A stretch of DNA of 64,000 bases from Ornithinimicrobium cavernae (GCF_003121625.1 NZ_QDDJ01000011.1:62001-126000), one strand, 5' to 3'. Positions 26,821 to 35,731 are shown, numbered from the stretch's first letter. The notes: generated by a model not told the origin, from the sequence alone. Numbers and translations: made by a program.

Positions 26821-26866
26821 TGTGTCAGGCATCCTCAGGGTCGGAACCCTGAGGATGCCTGACACA
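26821..26866. terminator. 46-bp perfect hairpin, probable terminator
   Basis: A 21-bp arm (26821-26841) and its exact complement (26846-26866) flank a CGGA tetraloop, 20 nt after the FMN reductase stop and 25 nt before the Nudix-kinase start. There is no T-tract. It is longer and more perfect than any other stem here, so it could also be a palindromic repeat element or an operator. Confidence 0.65.
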
Positions 26867-26891
26867 GATGACCCTCACCTAAGGTTGGTCG

Positions 26892-27908
26892 GTGGACTAC
26901 GACACCCGCGTGGGTTGCTATGCCTGGATCGAGCAGGACGGTCAGGTGCTGCTCGCGCTGGCAGCGGGGTGGACCGGGTCTGACGGCCGGCACGTGCGGC
27001 CCTGCTGGACGTTGCCCGGCGGCGGCCTCGAGGCCCACGAGTCCTGCGAGCAGGCCACCGTCCGCGAGGTCGCCGAGGAGAGCGGGTATGCGGTGCGGCT
27101 GACCGGTCTGCTCGGCACCGGCACCGCGGTGGTCGCCACCGCGGACCGCCTCGTCACGGCCGAGCGTCCCCTGCTGCTCGTGCACCTGGTCTACGCCGCG
27201 GAGATCACCGGTGGCGAGCTGGTGCCCGAGCTCGACGGCAGCACCGAGGACGTCCGGTGGGTTCCGCTGGAGGACCTGCCCAGCCTGCCCTGCAGCCGGC
27301 AGGTCGACCTCGCCCTGGACCTGCAGCGCCGGGAGCACCGCGAGGGACCCCTCGTGGACGAGGCCCCCGTCGACGAGGAGACCGTCCGTCGCATCGTGGA
27401 CGCCGTGCCCGCCGCGCCCGTGCGCGGTGCCACCAGAATCGTCGCCATCGACGGGCCGAGTGGTTCGGGCAAGACCACGCTCGCGCAGGCCGTGGCCCAG
27501 GACCTCGGCTGCCCGGTCGTTCACATGGATGACCTCTACCCCGGCTGGGACGGCTTGGCTGCGGCCGTCGACCTGGTGACCGACCAGGTGCTGGAGCCGC
27601 TCGCGAGAGGTGAGCGCGCGGCATACCGGGTCTGGGACTGGGCGCTGGGGGACTGGGGCCGCACCGCCACCGTGCCGGCCGCCGATCTGATCGTCCTGGA
27701 GGGCTGCGGCAGCAGTGTCGGACGTGCGGGGGAGTATGCCGCGCTGCGGGTCTGGGTCGATGCCGATGAGCAGGTGCGGCACCGGCGCGGCATCGAGCGC
27801 GACGGGGAGACCTTCGCACCGCACTGGGAGCAGTGGGCCGCACAGGAGCGCGAGCTGTTCGGGCGCGACCGCACGGCCCAGCGTGCCCACCTGACGGTGC
27901 GCACCTAG
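26892..27908 (+). CDS. Nudix hydrolase fused to a uridine kinase-like P-loop domain
   Basis: This 338-aa protein has two catalytic-type domains. Residues 1-145 are a Nudix domain with a complete box: GGGLEAHESCEQATVREVAEESGY fits GX5EX7REUXEEXGU. Residues 180-335 are a nucleoside-kinase-like P-loop domain with Walker A GPSGSGKTTLA and a VVHMDDLYPGWDGL segment like uridine kinase family substrate loops. Together they suggest nucleotide salvage or clean-up, for example hydrolysing a nucleotide derivative and phosphorylating a product, but the substrates are unknown. GTG 26892 is the only reasonable start. Confidence 0.85.
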   Translation: MDYDTRVGCYAWIEQDGQVLLALAAGWTGSDGRHVRPCWTLPGGGLEAHESCEQATVREVAEESGYAVRLTGLLGTGTAVVATADRLVTAERPLLLVHLVYAAEITGGELVPELDGSTEDVRWVPLEDLPSLPCSRQVDLALDLQRREHREGPLVDEAPVDEETVRRIVDAVPAAPVRGATRIVAIDGPSGSGKTTLAQAVAQDLGCPVVHMDDLYPGWDGLAAAVDLVTDQVLEPLARGERAAYRVWDWALGDWGRTATVPAADLIVLEGCGSSVGRAGEYAALRVWVDADEQVRHRRGIERDGETFAPHWEQWAAQERELFGRDRTAQRAHLTVRT

Positions 27909-27950
27909 GGTGGAGATGACCCCGATCCCCGGACCTCAGGAGGAGAAACC

Positions 27951-28499
27951 ATGACTGCACTCGACGGCAAGAAGGTCGCATTCCTGCTCACGAACGGATT
28001 CGAGGACAGCGAGCTCACCTCACCCTGGGGCGCGGTCACGGAGGCCGGCGCCCAGGCGGTGCTCGTGTCACCCGAGTCCGGCACCCTGACCGGCAAGAAG
28101 GGCCACGAGGCGACCGTTGACCTGGGCGTCACGGAGGCCTCGGCCAGCGACTACGACGCCCTGGTGCTGCCCGGCGGCGTCGTGAACGGTGACAAGCTCC
28201 GGATGAACGAGGACGCGGTCGCCTTCACCAGGGCGTTCTTCGAGGCCGGCAAGCCGGTGGGCGTGATCTGCCACGGCGGCTGGATCCTCACCGACGCCGA
28301 CGTGGTCCGTGGCCGCACGATGACGTCCTACCCGAGCCTGCGGACCGACCTGCGCAACGCGGGCGCCGACTGGGTGGACGAGGAGGTCGTCGTCGACCAG
28401 GGGCTGGTGAGCAGCCGCACGCCCGACGACCTGCCGGCGTTCAACGCCAAGCTGGTCGAGGAGATCGGCGAGGGACAGCACGAGGCCCAGACCGCATAG
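27951..28499 (+). CDS. DJ-1/PfpI family protein
   Basis: This 182-aa class I glutamine amidotransferase-like protein of the PfpI/YhbO group is linked to stress tolerance, with protease or deglycase activity reported for relatives. The nucleophile-elbow motif GVICHGGWILTDAD has the conserved Cys-His pair (about C107-H108), and EDSELTSPWGAVTEAG gives the conserved Glu. It follows the Nudix-kinase gene by 42 nt with an AGGAGGAG ribosome site, so co-transcription is possible. Confidence 0.92.
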   Translation: MTALDGKKVAFLLTNGFEDSELTSPWGAVTEAGAQAVLVSPESGTLTGKKGHEATVDLGVTEASASDYDALVLPGGVVNGDKLRMNEDAVAFTRAFFEAGKPVGVICHGGWILTDADVVRGRTMTSYPSLRTDLRNAGADWVDEEVVVDQGLVSSRTPDDLPAFNAKLVEEIGEGQHEAQTA

Positions 28500-28575
28500 G
28501 CGCGGCCCGGGAGCGGTGGCACGTGAGCCACGGATGCCGTCGCTCTCGGTGAGTGGTGGGACAATCTGTGGCGAC

Positions 28576-29808
28576 ATGACTGCCACGACCACGTCCGCCC
28601 TGCCCGAGACCGCTGCCCCCGAGACGGGGCAGCGCCTGCTGCCCCCGCTGCGGATCGGACGTCACACCATCGACTCACCGGTGGTCCTGGCGCCGATGGC
28701 CGGCATCACCAACCGTGCCTTCCGTCGGCTCTGTCGCGAGGCGGGGGCAGCTGGCCAGCCCGCCAGCGGAGCCACCTCGCTCTACGTCAGCGAGATGATC
28801 ACCTCCCGCGCACTGGTCGAGCGGACGCCGGTCTCGATGAAGCTGATCGAGCACGGCCCGGAGGAGCAGCCCCGCTCGATCCAGCTCTACGGCGTCGACC
28901 CCGTGACGGTGGGACGGGCCGTGGACATGCTGGTCTCGGAGGACCGCACCGACCACATCGACCTCAACTTCGGTTGCCCGGTGCCCAAGGTCACGCGCAA
29001 GGGCGGCGGCGCGGCGCTGCCGTGGAAGACCGACCTGTTCCGCGGTGTCGTCTCCGCCGCTGTCCGGGCGGCGACGCCCTACGACGTCCCGGTGACGGTC
29101 AAGATGCGGGTCGGCATCGACGCCGACCACATCACCTACCTGGAGGCGGGGCGGATCGCCGAGGGTGAGGGGGCGGCAGCGGTCGCGCTGCACGCCCGGA
29201 CGGCCAGCCAGGCCTACTCCGGTCAGGCGGACTGGTCCCGTGTCCGGGAGCTCAAGCAGGTGGTGACCAGCGTGCCGGTGCTCGGCAACGGTGACATCTG
29301 GTCGGCCGAGGACGCGGTCCGCATGGTGGCCGAGACCGGGTGCGACGGCGTCGTGGTGGGCCGCGGTTGCCTGGGCCGGCCGTGGTTGTTCGCCGACCTC
29401 GCCGCTGCCTTCGCTGGGTCCGACCTGAGGATCCGCCCGACCCTGGGCCAGGTGGGGGAGACCCTGCGCCGCCACGCGGAGTACCTCGTGGACTTCCACC
29501 AGGACGAGGGCAAGGGCTGCCGCGACATCCGCAAGCACATCGCGTGGTACTTCAAGGGGTTCCCGGTCGGTGGTGCCTTCCGCAACACGCTGGCCCTCGT
29601 CGACTCCCTGGCCGCGCTCGATGACCTGATCGGCGGGCTCGACGGCAGTATGCCGTGGCCCGGCGAGGCGGCCGAGGGCCAGCGGGGACGTGCCGGCTCC
29701 GCGCGGGTCGTCGCGCTGCCCGACGGATGGTTGCGCTCCCAGGAGCTCGACGACACCCAGCTGGCGACCGTCGCGGCGGCCGAGACCTCGGTCACCGACG
29801 GCGGTTGA
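28576..29808 (+). CDS. dus: tRNA-dihydrouridine synthase
   Basis: This FMN enzyme reduces uridine to dihydrouridine in the tRNA D-loop. The 410-aa product has the Dus TIM barrel with LAPMAGITNRAFRRLCREAG, DLNFGCPVPKVTRKGGGAAL (catalytic Cys in NFGCP) and GNGDIWSAEDA. It belongs to the DusB-like actinobacterial group. It is longer than typical Dus proteins (about 330-380 aa), with an insertion and a C-terminal helical RNA-binding domain. ATG 28576 is preferred to a start 60 nt upstream, which would only add a low-similarity leader. Confidence 0.94.
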   Translation: MTATTTSALPETAAPETGQRLLPPLRIGRHTIDSPVVLAPMAGITNRAFRRLCREAGAAGQPASGATSLYVSEMITSRALVERTPVSMKLIEHGPEEQPRSIQLYGVDPVTVGRAVDMLVSEDRTDHIDLNFGCPVPKVTRKGGGAALPWKTDLFRGVVSAAVRAATPYDVPVTVKMRVGIDADHITYLEAGRIAEGEGAAAVALHARTASQAYSGQADWSRVRELKQVVTSVPVLGNGDIWSAEDAVRMVAETGCDGVVVGRGCLGRPWLFADLAAAFAGSDLRIRPTLGQVGETLRRHAEYLVDFHQDEGKGCRDIRKHIAWYFKGFPVGGAFRNTLALVDSLAALDDLIGGLDGSMPWPGEAAEGQRGRAGSARVVALPDGWLRSQELDDTQLATVAAAETSVTDGG

Positions 29809-29960
29809 GCACGCGCCTGATCTGCCGGTGACGCCGGCCGGGTCGTGGGTGCCGGGCAGCCCGGCTCCCTCCCGGACGCGGCCCAGGATCACCCGTGCGG
29901 GTGGCCGCGTCCCCCCTCGCGGAGGAGTCGGGGACGTCTGTCCCGCCCGAGGATCGGAAC

Positions 29961-30440
29961 ATGACGACCTCCGACACGACCGACACCATCACCGCGGCCA
30001 CCGGGACCACCGCGGCCACCGCGGCCACCGGGGCCACTGGGGCCACCGGGGCCACTGAGGCCCTCTCCGCGTCCCACCGGCGTCCCGACCGGCGAACGCT
30101 CGCCGCGGGCTGGACCACCGTGACGATCGCCGTCCTGCACACGGTCTACTTCGCGTTCCACCCCTACTGGGGACTGTGGCTGGCAGGGCCGGCGCGAGCG
30201 GAGGTCTTCCCTCAGGAGGCGGCCACCATCTTCTGGGCGCTCCCCGGCGGCTTCGTGATCCCTCTCGCGGTCCTCGGGCTGCTGATGATCGGCGCGGGAC
30301 GGCGCGGGGAGGTGATGCCGCGGTATGTCGGTCGGCTGCTCACCGGCTGGGTGCTGCTCTGCGTCTGGATCGTCGGCCCGAGCGGCTTCCTGCTCGGTCT
30401 GGTGCCCGCTGCCCTCCTCCTCTGGCCACGCAGGCAGTGA
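29961..30440 (+). CDS. Small membrane protein, DUF6463-like
   Basis: This 159-aa protein starts with about 45 residues of low-complexity Thr/Ala/Gly sequence, encoded by a run of near-identical 9-bp units (29995-30062), followed by roughly four membrane helices (from GWTTVTIAVLHTVYFAF). The hydrophobic part resembles the uncharacterised DUF6463 family. ATG 29961 follows GAGGATCGGA. The preceding 152 nt hold only a short GC hairpin. I assign no function. Confidence 0.65.
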   Translation: MTTSDTTDTITAATGTTAATAATGATGATGATEALSASHRRPDRRTLAAGWTTVTIAVLHTVYFAFHPYWGLWLAGPARAEVFPQEAATIFWALPGGFVIPLAVLGLLMIGAGRRGEVMPRYVGRLLTGWVLLCVWIVGPSGFLLGLVPAALLLWPRRQ

Positions 30441-30546
30441 TGTCTGGACAGTGATGACCCGGCAGTGGTGCCTGAGCCGGCGCTGGCTGAGCAGATCTTC
30501 ACAATCTCTGCACACGTCACACCCTCGCTGACCAGCACCGGAGTCC

Positions 30547-30552
30547 TAGGCT
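30547..30552 (+). promoter_or_regulatory. -10 of a leaderless promoter for the response regulator gene
   Basis: TAGGCT lies 7 nt before ATG 30560. Upstream, CACA repeats start 11 bp apart (TCACAATCTCTGCACACGTCACA, split at about 30500-30522), as often seen in OmpR-type autoregulatory sites; that reading is speculative. Confidence 0.5.
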
Positions 30553-30559
30553 CGGTGTC

Positions 30560-31267
30560 ATGACCGCACCCACCCCGCCGGGACCTCCTGCCGGGCACAC
30601 CCTGCTCGTCGTCGAGGACGATCCCACCATCAACCAGGCCCTCAGCGACCGACTGGCCGCTGAGGGCTTCCGGGTGGTCCGCGCGTTCGACGGCCCCGGC
30701 GCCGTCGAGGCCTTCACCGAGCACGAACCCGACCTGGTCCTGCTCGACGTCATGCTGCCCGGCTACGACGGGTTGGAGGTGTGCCGACGGATCCAGGCAG
30801 ACCGCCCCGTGCCGGTGATGATGCTCACCGCGCGAGTCGAGGAGACCGACGTGCTGGTGGGGCTCGGCGTGGGTGCCGATGACTACGTCACGAAGCCGTT
30901 CCGGATGCGAGAGGTCGTCGCCCGCGTGCGCGCGCTCCTGCGTCGGGTGGAGCGGGCACGGGAGCTGGTCAACACCCCCGAGGCGCTACTTCGTGTCGGT
31001 GACGTGCAGCTCGACCGTGGTGCCCGACGGGTGCGGGTGGGGGAGGACGAGGTCCACCTGACACCACTGGAGTTCGACCTGCTGGCCGCCCTCGCTGCCG
31101 AGCCCGGCGCGGTCCGGACGCGGGAAGAGCTCATGTCCGGCGTGTGGGGTTGGGCCGATGCCCGGGGGACGCGGACGCTGGACAGCCACATCAAGTCGTT
31201 GCGCGCCAAGATCGGCGCCGAGCGCGTGCGCACGGTGCACGGCGTCGGTTACGCCCTCGAGGCCTGA
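30560..31267 (+). CDS. OmpR/PhoB-type response regulator
   Basis: This DNA-binding response regulator has 235 aa. Residues 13-130 form the receiver domain with acidic pocket E19-D20-D21, phospho-acceptor D63 in LVLLDVMLPG, and K112-P in DDYVTKPF. Residues 140-235 form the winged-helix output domain ending in VRTVHGVGYALEA. The histidine kinase gene follows within 60 nt and is its obvious partner. The signal and target genes are unknown. Confidence 0.95.
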   Translation: MTAPTPPGPPAGHTLLVVEDDPTINQALSDRLAAEGFRVVRAFDGPGAVEAFTEHEPDLVLLDVMLPGYDGLEVCRRIQADRPVPVMMLTARVEETDVLVGLGVGADDYVTKPFRMREVVARVRALLRRVERARELVNTPEALLRVGDVQLDRGARRVRVGEDEVHLTPLEFDLLAALAAEPGAVRTREELMSGVWGWADARGTRTLDSHIKSLRAKIGAERVRTVHGVGYALEA

Positions 31268-31325
31268 GCCATGGCTGACCTCGACGTGCATGGCGCCCGG
31301 ATCGCCCCTGTTCAGGCGGCGTGCC

Positions 31326-34019
31326 GTGGCTGACCTCGACCGTGAGCGACCCCTGGACCCGGTGGGCTCGATCAAGATCAAGATCGGTCTGCTGGTGGCC
31401 CTGAGCATCCTCGCGGCCGCTCTGGTGCTCCAGATCGGCACCCGGTCAGGCGTGCCGATGTGGCTCACCCTGCCGGTGACGGTGGCGGCCGCGCTGGGGG
31501 TCACCCAGTGGCTGGCCCGCGGGATGACGGCGCCTCTGCGGGAGATGACGACTGCTGCGGGACGGATGGCACGTGGTGACCACGACGTGCGGGTCACGGC
31601 CACCTCGGCGGACGAGGTGGGGCAGCTCGGTCGGGCCTTCAACACGATGGCCGAGGATCTTGCCACGGCTGACCAGCAGCGCCGACAGCTTGTCGCCACG
31701 GTCTCCCACGAGCTGCGCACCCCGCTGGCCGGGCAGCGTGCCCTGCTGGAGAACCTGGTCGACGGAGTGATTCGTCCGGACGACGCCACCCTGCAGGCTG
31801 CCCTGGCCCAGTCGGAGCGACTCAGCAGCCTGGTCGAGGATCTGCTCGACGTCAGTCGGATCGATGGCCGCGCCGTGCCGCTCGATCTGGCCACCATCCG
31901 GGTCTCGGACCTGCTGGAGCGAGCCGTGGGGGAGGCGCAGGTCGGAGGGCGGAACGTCCGGTACGCGGTCTCCGTCAGCCCACCGCATCTCGAGGTGCGC
32001 GCTGATTCCGCACGGCTCCACCAGGTCGTGGCGAACCTGCTCGACAACGCCTCCCGGCACAGCCCTGCCGAGGGAGTGGTCACCGTCAGCGCCGCGGCGA
32101 TGCTCGATCAGGGTCGTTGGTCGTTGGAGGTCTCCGACCAGGGAAGCGGGATCCCGCCCCAGCAGGCGGCGACCCTCTTCGCGCGCTTCGGTGCCGGCGA
32201 CTCTGCCGGAGGGGGCACCGGGCTCGGGCTGGCGATCGCCAACTGGGTGTGCCAGCTCCACGGTGGCACCATCGCAGCCCTGGCTCCGCAGGACGGGCAG
32301 ACGGGTGCCCGGATCCGCGCCGTCCTGCCGGTGGACCCGGCCGACTGGACCGGCCGTCCCGGACCGACCAGCTCGCCGGACGGTCCCGCACCGACCAGCT
32401 CGGCGAACCGTCCCGCACCGACCAGCTCTCCCCACGATCCCGGAGAGACCGTCGCCATGACGCCAGCCACGAGCGCACCGCGCCCACCCGAGGAGACCAT
32501 GGTGAACACCACCACGCCCACCGAGCGTCCAGCAGCCACAGCCTCCAACGCCAGCATGATCGAGGCGGTGTTCGGTGGCCTGTGGCCGGAGCGGGACGAG
32601 CTCCGGACCGCACCGGTCGCACTCTTCGGATCTGTCGTTGCAGGGTTCATCGGCGCTGTGGTGGTCCCCGACCGAGCGTTCAGCATCGGCACCTTCCTCG
32701 TGCTCCTGCTCGCCGGGGGACTGGTCCTGCGCATGTCCGTCCACCGCGCCCGGCCGTGGACCCTCGTCTCCGCCGCCCTGTGTGTCGGGCTAGGTGCCTT
32801 CCTGTTCCTGCGTGCCGCCGAGTGGCTGGCGCTCCTCGGGATCCTGGCAGCCGGGCTCCTGGTCACCACGGCACTGACTGATGCGCGCCGACCGCTGGCC
32901 ATCGCCGCGGGCGCCGTCTCCTGGGTGCTGAGCGGGCTGCGCGGCCTGCCGCTGCTGGGCCGCACGCTCACCGCCACCAGCCAACACCACGTCCTGTGGC
33001 CGGTCCTGCGGACCACCGCACTCTCCCTGGTGCTGCTCGTGGTCTTCGTCGGCCTGTTCGCCTCCGGCGACGCTCTCTTCGGGAGCTGGGTGTCCGGCAT
33101 ACTCCCCGACATCACGATCGCGGACACGCTGGTGCTCCGGGTGTTCACCTGGTTCATGATCGGTGGCATCGTCCTGGCCGCGTGTTACCTGGCGCTGAAC
33201 CCGCCACGCGTCGAGGCCGTCGCACTGGGCGAGCCCCGCCCGGTCCGGCGGTCCTGGGAGTGGCAGGTGCCGGTGGGGGTCGTCATCGCCGTCTTCGCCG
33301 CGTTCCTGGTCGCCCAGGCGACGGCGATGTGGGGCGGACACGACTACCTCCAGCGGACCACCGGGCTGACCTACGCCGAGTATGTGCACCAGGGGTTCGG
33401 GCAGCTCGTCGTGGCGACGATCCTCACGCTGGTGACCATCGCGGCCACCGTGCGGAAGGCGTCCAGAGCGACCGTCCACGAGCGGCGGGTGCTCCGCCTC
33501 ATGCTGGGGGCCCTCTGCCTGCTCACGCTGGTGGTCGTCGGCTCTGCGCTCTATCGGATGTCGCTGTACCAGGAAGCCTACGGCTACACGGTGCTCCGGC
33601 TCCTGGTCGATGCCTTCGAGCTGTGGCTCGGCCTCGTCGTCGTCCTCGTCATGGTCGCCGGGGTCCGCCTGCGAGGGCGCTGGCTGCCGCGGGCGGCTGT
33701 GCTCTCGGGTGCGGCGTTCCTGCTGGTCATCGGGCTCGCTAACCCTGAGGCCTGGGTGGCTGAGCAGAACATCGAGCGATACCACGAGTCCGGGCGGCTG
33801 GACCTCGCCTACCTGTCCTCGCTCGGCGACGACGCCGCCCCCGTCATCGCCGAGAACCTGCCGAACGACCTGGCGCAGTGCGTCCTCCGCGGGGGCGTGC
33901 CTGCTGAGCAGGACGACGCTCTCGGATGGAATCTGGGACGAGCGCGCGCGGCTGCCGTTGTCATCGGGGAGGGCGCCTCGGTGGAGCAGTCCCCCTGTCC
34001 GAGGACCATCGGTGAATGA
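31326..34019 (+). CDS. Histidine kinase fused to a DUF4153/DUF4173-like membrane domain
   Basis: About 897 aa. Residues 1-340 are a full sensor kinase: two N-terminal helices, HAMP, H-box with H128 in SHELRTPL, N-box ANLLDNASRHS, and G-boxes SDQGSGIP and GTGLGLAI. A Pro/Ser/Thr linker (about 345-410) holds repeats of PAPTSS. Residues 410-860 form a large membrane domain with about 10-12 helices and VGLFASGDALFGS, like DUF4173/DUF4153. The start is uncertain. GTG 31326 follows AGGCGG, while ATG 31290 would add 12 residues. A 14-bp repeat of the start region lies 55 bp upstream. Confidence 0.88.
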   Translation: MADLDRERPLDPVGSIKIKIGLLVALSILAAALVLQIGTRSGVPMWLTLPVTVAAALGVTQWLARGMTAPLREMTTAAGRMARGDHDVRVTATSADEVGQLGRAFNTMAEDLATADQQRRQLVATVSHELRTPLAGQRALLENLVDGVIRPDDATLQAALAQSERLSSLVEDLLDVSRIDGRAVPLDLATIRVSDLLERAVGEAQVGGRNVRYAVSVSPPHLEVRADSARLHQVVANLLDNASRHSPAEGVVTVSAAAMLDQGRWSLEVSDQGSGIPPQQAATLFARFGAGDSAGGGTGLGLAIANWVCQLHGGTIAALAPQDGQTGARIRAVLPVDPADWTGRPGPTSSPDGPAPTSSANRPAPTSSPHDPGETVAMTPATSAPRPPEETMVNTTTPTERPAATASNASMIEAVFGGLWPERDELRTAPVALFGSVVAGFIGAVVVPDRAFSIGTFLVLLLAGGLVLRMSVHRARPWTLVSAALCVGLGAFLFLRAAEWLALLGILAAGLLVTTALTDARRPLAIAAGAVSWVLSGLRGLPLLGRTLTATSQHHVLWPVLRTTALSLVLLVVFVGLFASGDALFGSWVSGILPDITIADTLVLRVFTWFMIGGIVLAACYLALNPPRVEAVALGEPRPVRRSWEWQVPVGVVIAVFAAFLVAQATAMWGGHDYLQRTTGLTYAEYVHQGFGQLVVATILTLVTIAATVRKASRATVHERRVLRLMLGALCLLTLVVVGSALYRMSLYQEAYGYTVLRLLVDAFELWLGLVVVLVMVAGVRLRGRWLPRAAVLSGAAFLLVIGLANPEAWVAEQNIERYHESGRLDLAYLSSLGDDAAPVIAENLPNDLAQCVLRGGVPAEQDDALGWNLGRARAAAVVIGEGASVEQSPCPRTIGE

Positions 34020-34034
34020 GGGTGCTTCCTGCCT

Positions 34035-34059
34035 CTGAGCCTGCGTGGTGCAGGCTCAG
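34035..34059. terminator. Convergent hairpin terminator
   Basis: A perfect 10-bp stem (CTGAGCCTGC with GCAGGCTCAG) and 5-nt loop lie between the kinase stop (34019) and the stop of the opposing HNH gene (34143). There is no T-tract. Confidence 0.65.
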
Positions 34060-34142
34060 GGTGTGCGTGTGGCCTGGTGGGTGGACCCTGTCGGGGCGTG
34101 CTTGTGGCCCCGGCCGGGTGGGCGGGGTGTGGGGCGTGGTGC

Positions 34143-35648
34143 TCAGGTGTCGTCCAGGGGTTCGGTGGTGCCGCCGGGCAGGTGCCAGATGACCCGGGTG
34201 GGGGTGATGGTGGCGGTGTAGCCGTAGCGGTGGACGATGACGTGGTGGCGCCGGCACAGGGCGGCGGCGTTGGACAGGTCGGTGGCCCCGCCGAAGATCC
34301 AGTGGATGACGTGGTGGATGTCGGTCCATCCTGCCGGGCGGGTGCAGCCGGGGAAGGAACAGCCCTTGTCCCGCAGCAGGACCGCCCGGCGTTGGGCGGG
34401 GGTGAACAACCGTCGGGTGGCCCCGACGTCGAGGGCTTCGGAGGGCCCGCCCAGGACGAGCGGGATGAGTTGGGCGTCGCAGGCCAGGCGGCGGATCACC
34501 CCGGCGGACAGGTGCTGCCCGGTGTCGGTGCTCCCGCCGCCGCAGACCTTCCCGGCCAACGCGTCGTGATCGATGGTGATGACGATCTTGGCCTTCTCGG
34601 TCTGGGTGGTGCCCTCGGGGGCGGCCACGCCCCGGCCGATGATCTCCAACAGGGCGTCGGCCCGGCGGGTCCCGGCGGTGCGGTGGTCCAACCGGTGGGC
34701 CCCGTGCTCGTCGGCGCCGGGTTGCGGCGCGGACAGCGGATCCAGGGCCGCGGTCAGGATCGCCTGGCCCTCCTCATCCAGCAGCAGCTGCCACTCGGCC
34801 AGCCCGGCCACCGTCCCGACCCGCCGCAGCAACCGGCGTGAGGCCTGGGCGTGGTCGTCCTTCTCGTCCTCGTCGGGCTCGACCAGCCGTTCCTTGGCGG
34901 CCGCAGCGATCCGGGACAACCCGGCCAGCCCGGTGGTCTCGACCACGTCGGTCATCAGGTCGGTCACCGCCTGCAACGACTCCGGCGTCGCCAGCGGGGT
35001 CAGGTCCTGGGTCATCCGCACGATCACATTCGCCCGGGCCACCCGCGCACTCCCGTCGAGCACTTTGGCGCTGAGCGCCTCGAACCGGGCATCATCCAGG
35101 CCCGCGGCGACCCGGGCGGTCGCTAACGCCTCGGGCCGGTCGATGCCCGGGGCCCACGTCCCGAGCCAGTCCGGCACACTGTGCCCGGACTGGGCCGGCA
35201 GGCCCCGCCCGATCGCCTCGTGCGTGGCCGCGGTCAGCAACGACTGCGCAGCCGCCACCAGGGCCTGCGCCGCGCCGACCGTCTCACCCAGGGCCTGCTC
35301 CGGCAGCGTGGCCAGCGGGAACTCCGCCGCGAGCATCTGCACCATGTGCGCACTACCGGCCAGGAACTCCGGGACCTCATGCCCCGACCCCGTCAACACC
35401 ACCCCCCGATCCACTGCCGCCCCCTCCGCGGCACCCGCGGTGCCCGCACGGTCCGCGGTACCGGTCTGGGCCCACGGCGCGTCCTCCGGCGGCTCCGGCA
35501 CCAACGGCCCCGAAGCCACCGAAACCTCCCGCAACGGCCCCGACCCGATCACCGGCGCATACCGCGCCCGCCCCGAGCCAGCGCCCGCGAGCGCAGCCAG
35601 CTCGGCAGCGGTCAACCCACCGCCACGAAGACTGCTCTGCTGCTCCAT
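34143..35648 (-). CDS. DUF222/HNH endonuclease domain protein (13E12 repeat family)
   Basis: This 501-aa protein has the DUF222 region (about residues 60-400) found in the 13E12 family and a C-terminal HNH nuclease motif: DKGCSFPGCTRPAGWTDIHH followed by NAALCRRHH near residues 430-480. The family is often multicopy in actinobacteria; a role in mobility or defence is suspected but unproven. It stands alone with its own ATG and is transcribed against the two-component operon. I see no inverted repeats or target duplications around it. Base composition resembles the neighbours. Confidence 0.88.
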   Translation of the reverse strand: MEQQSSLRGGGLTAAELAALAGAGSGRARYAPVIGSGPLREVSVASGPLVPEPPEDAPWAQTGTADRAGTAGAAEGAAVDRGVVLTGSGHEVPEFLAGSAHMVQMLAAEFPLATLPEQALGETVGAAQALVAAAQSLLTAATHEAIGRGLPAQSGHSVPDWLGTWAPGIDRPEALATARVAAGLDDARFEALSAKVLDGSARVARANVIVRMTQDLTPLATPESLQAVTDLMTDVVETTGLAGLSRIAAAAKERLVEPDEDEKDDHAQASRRLLRRVGTVAGLAEWQLLLDEEGQAILTAALDPLSAPQPGADEHGAHRLDHRTAGTRRADALLEIIGRGVAAPEGTTQTEKAKIVITIDHDALAGKVCGGGSTDTGQHLSAGVIRRLACDAQLIPLVLGGPSEALDVGATRRLFTPAQRRAVLLRDKGCSFPGCTRPAGWTDIHHVIHWIFGGATDLSNAAALCRRHHVIVHRYGYTATITPTRVIWHLPGGTTEPLDDT

Positions 35649-35731
35649 GAATCAAACATACGTGCGACCACCGACAGTGTGCTGACCAGCGCAAACGGCA
35701 TTTGTGCCCCCCGTCACCCACGGGAAACCGG

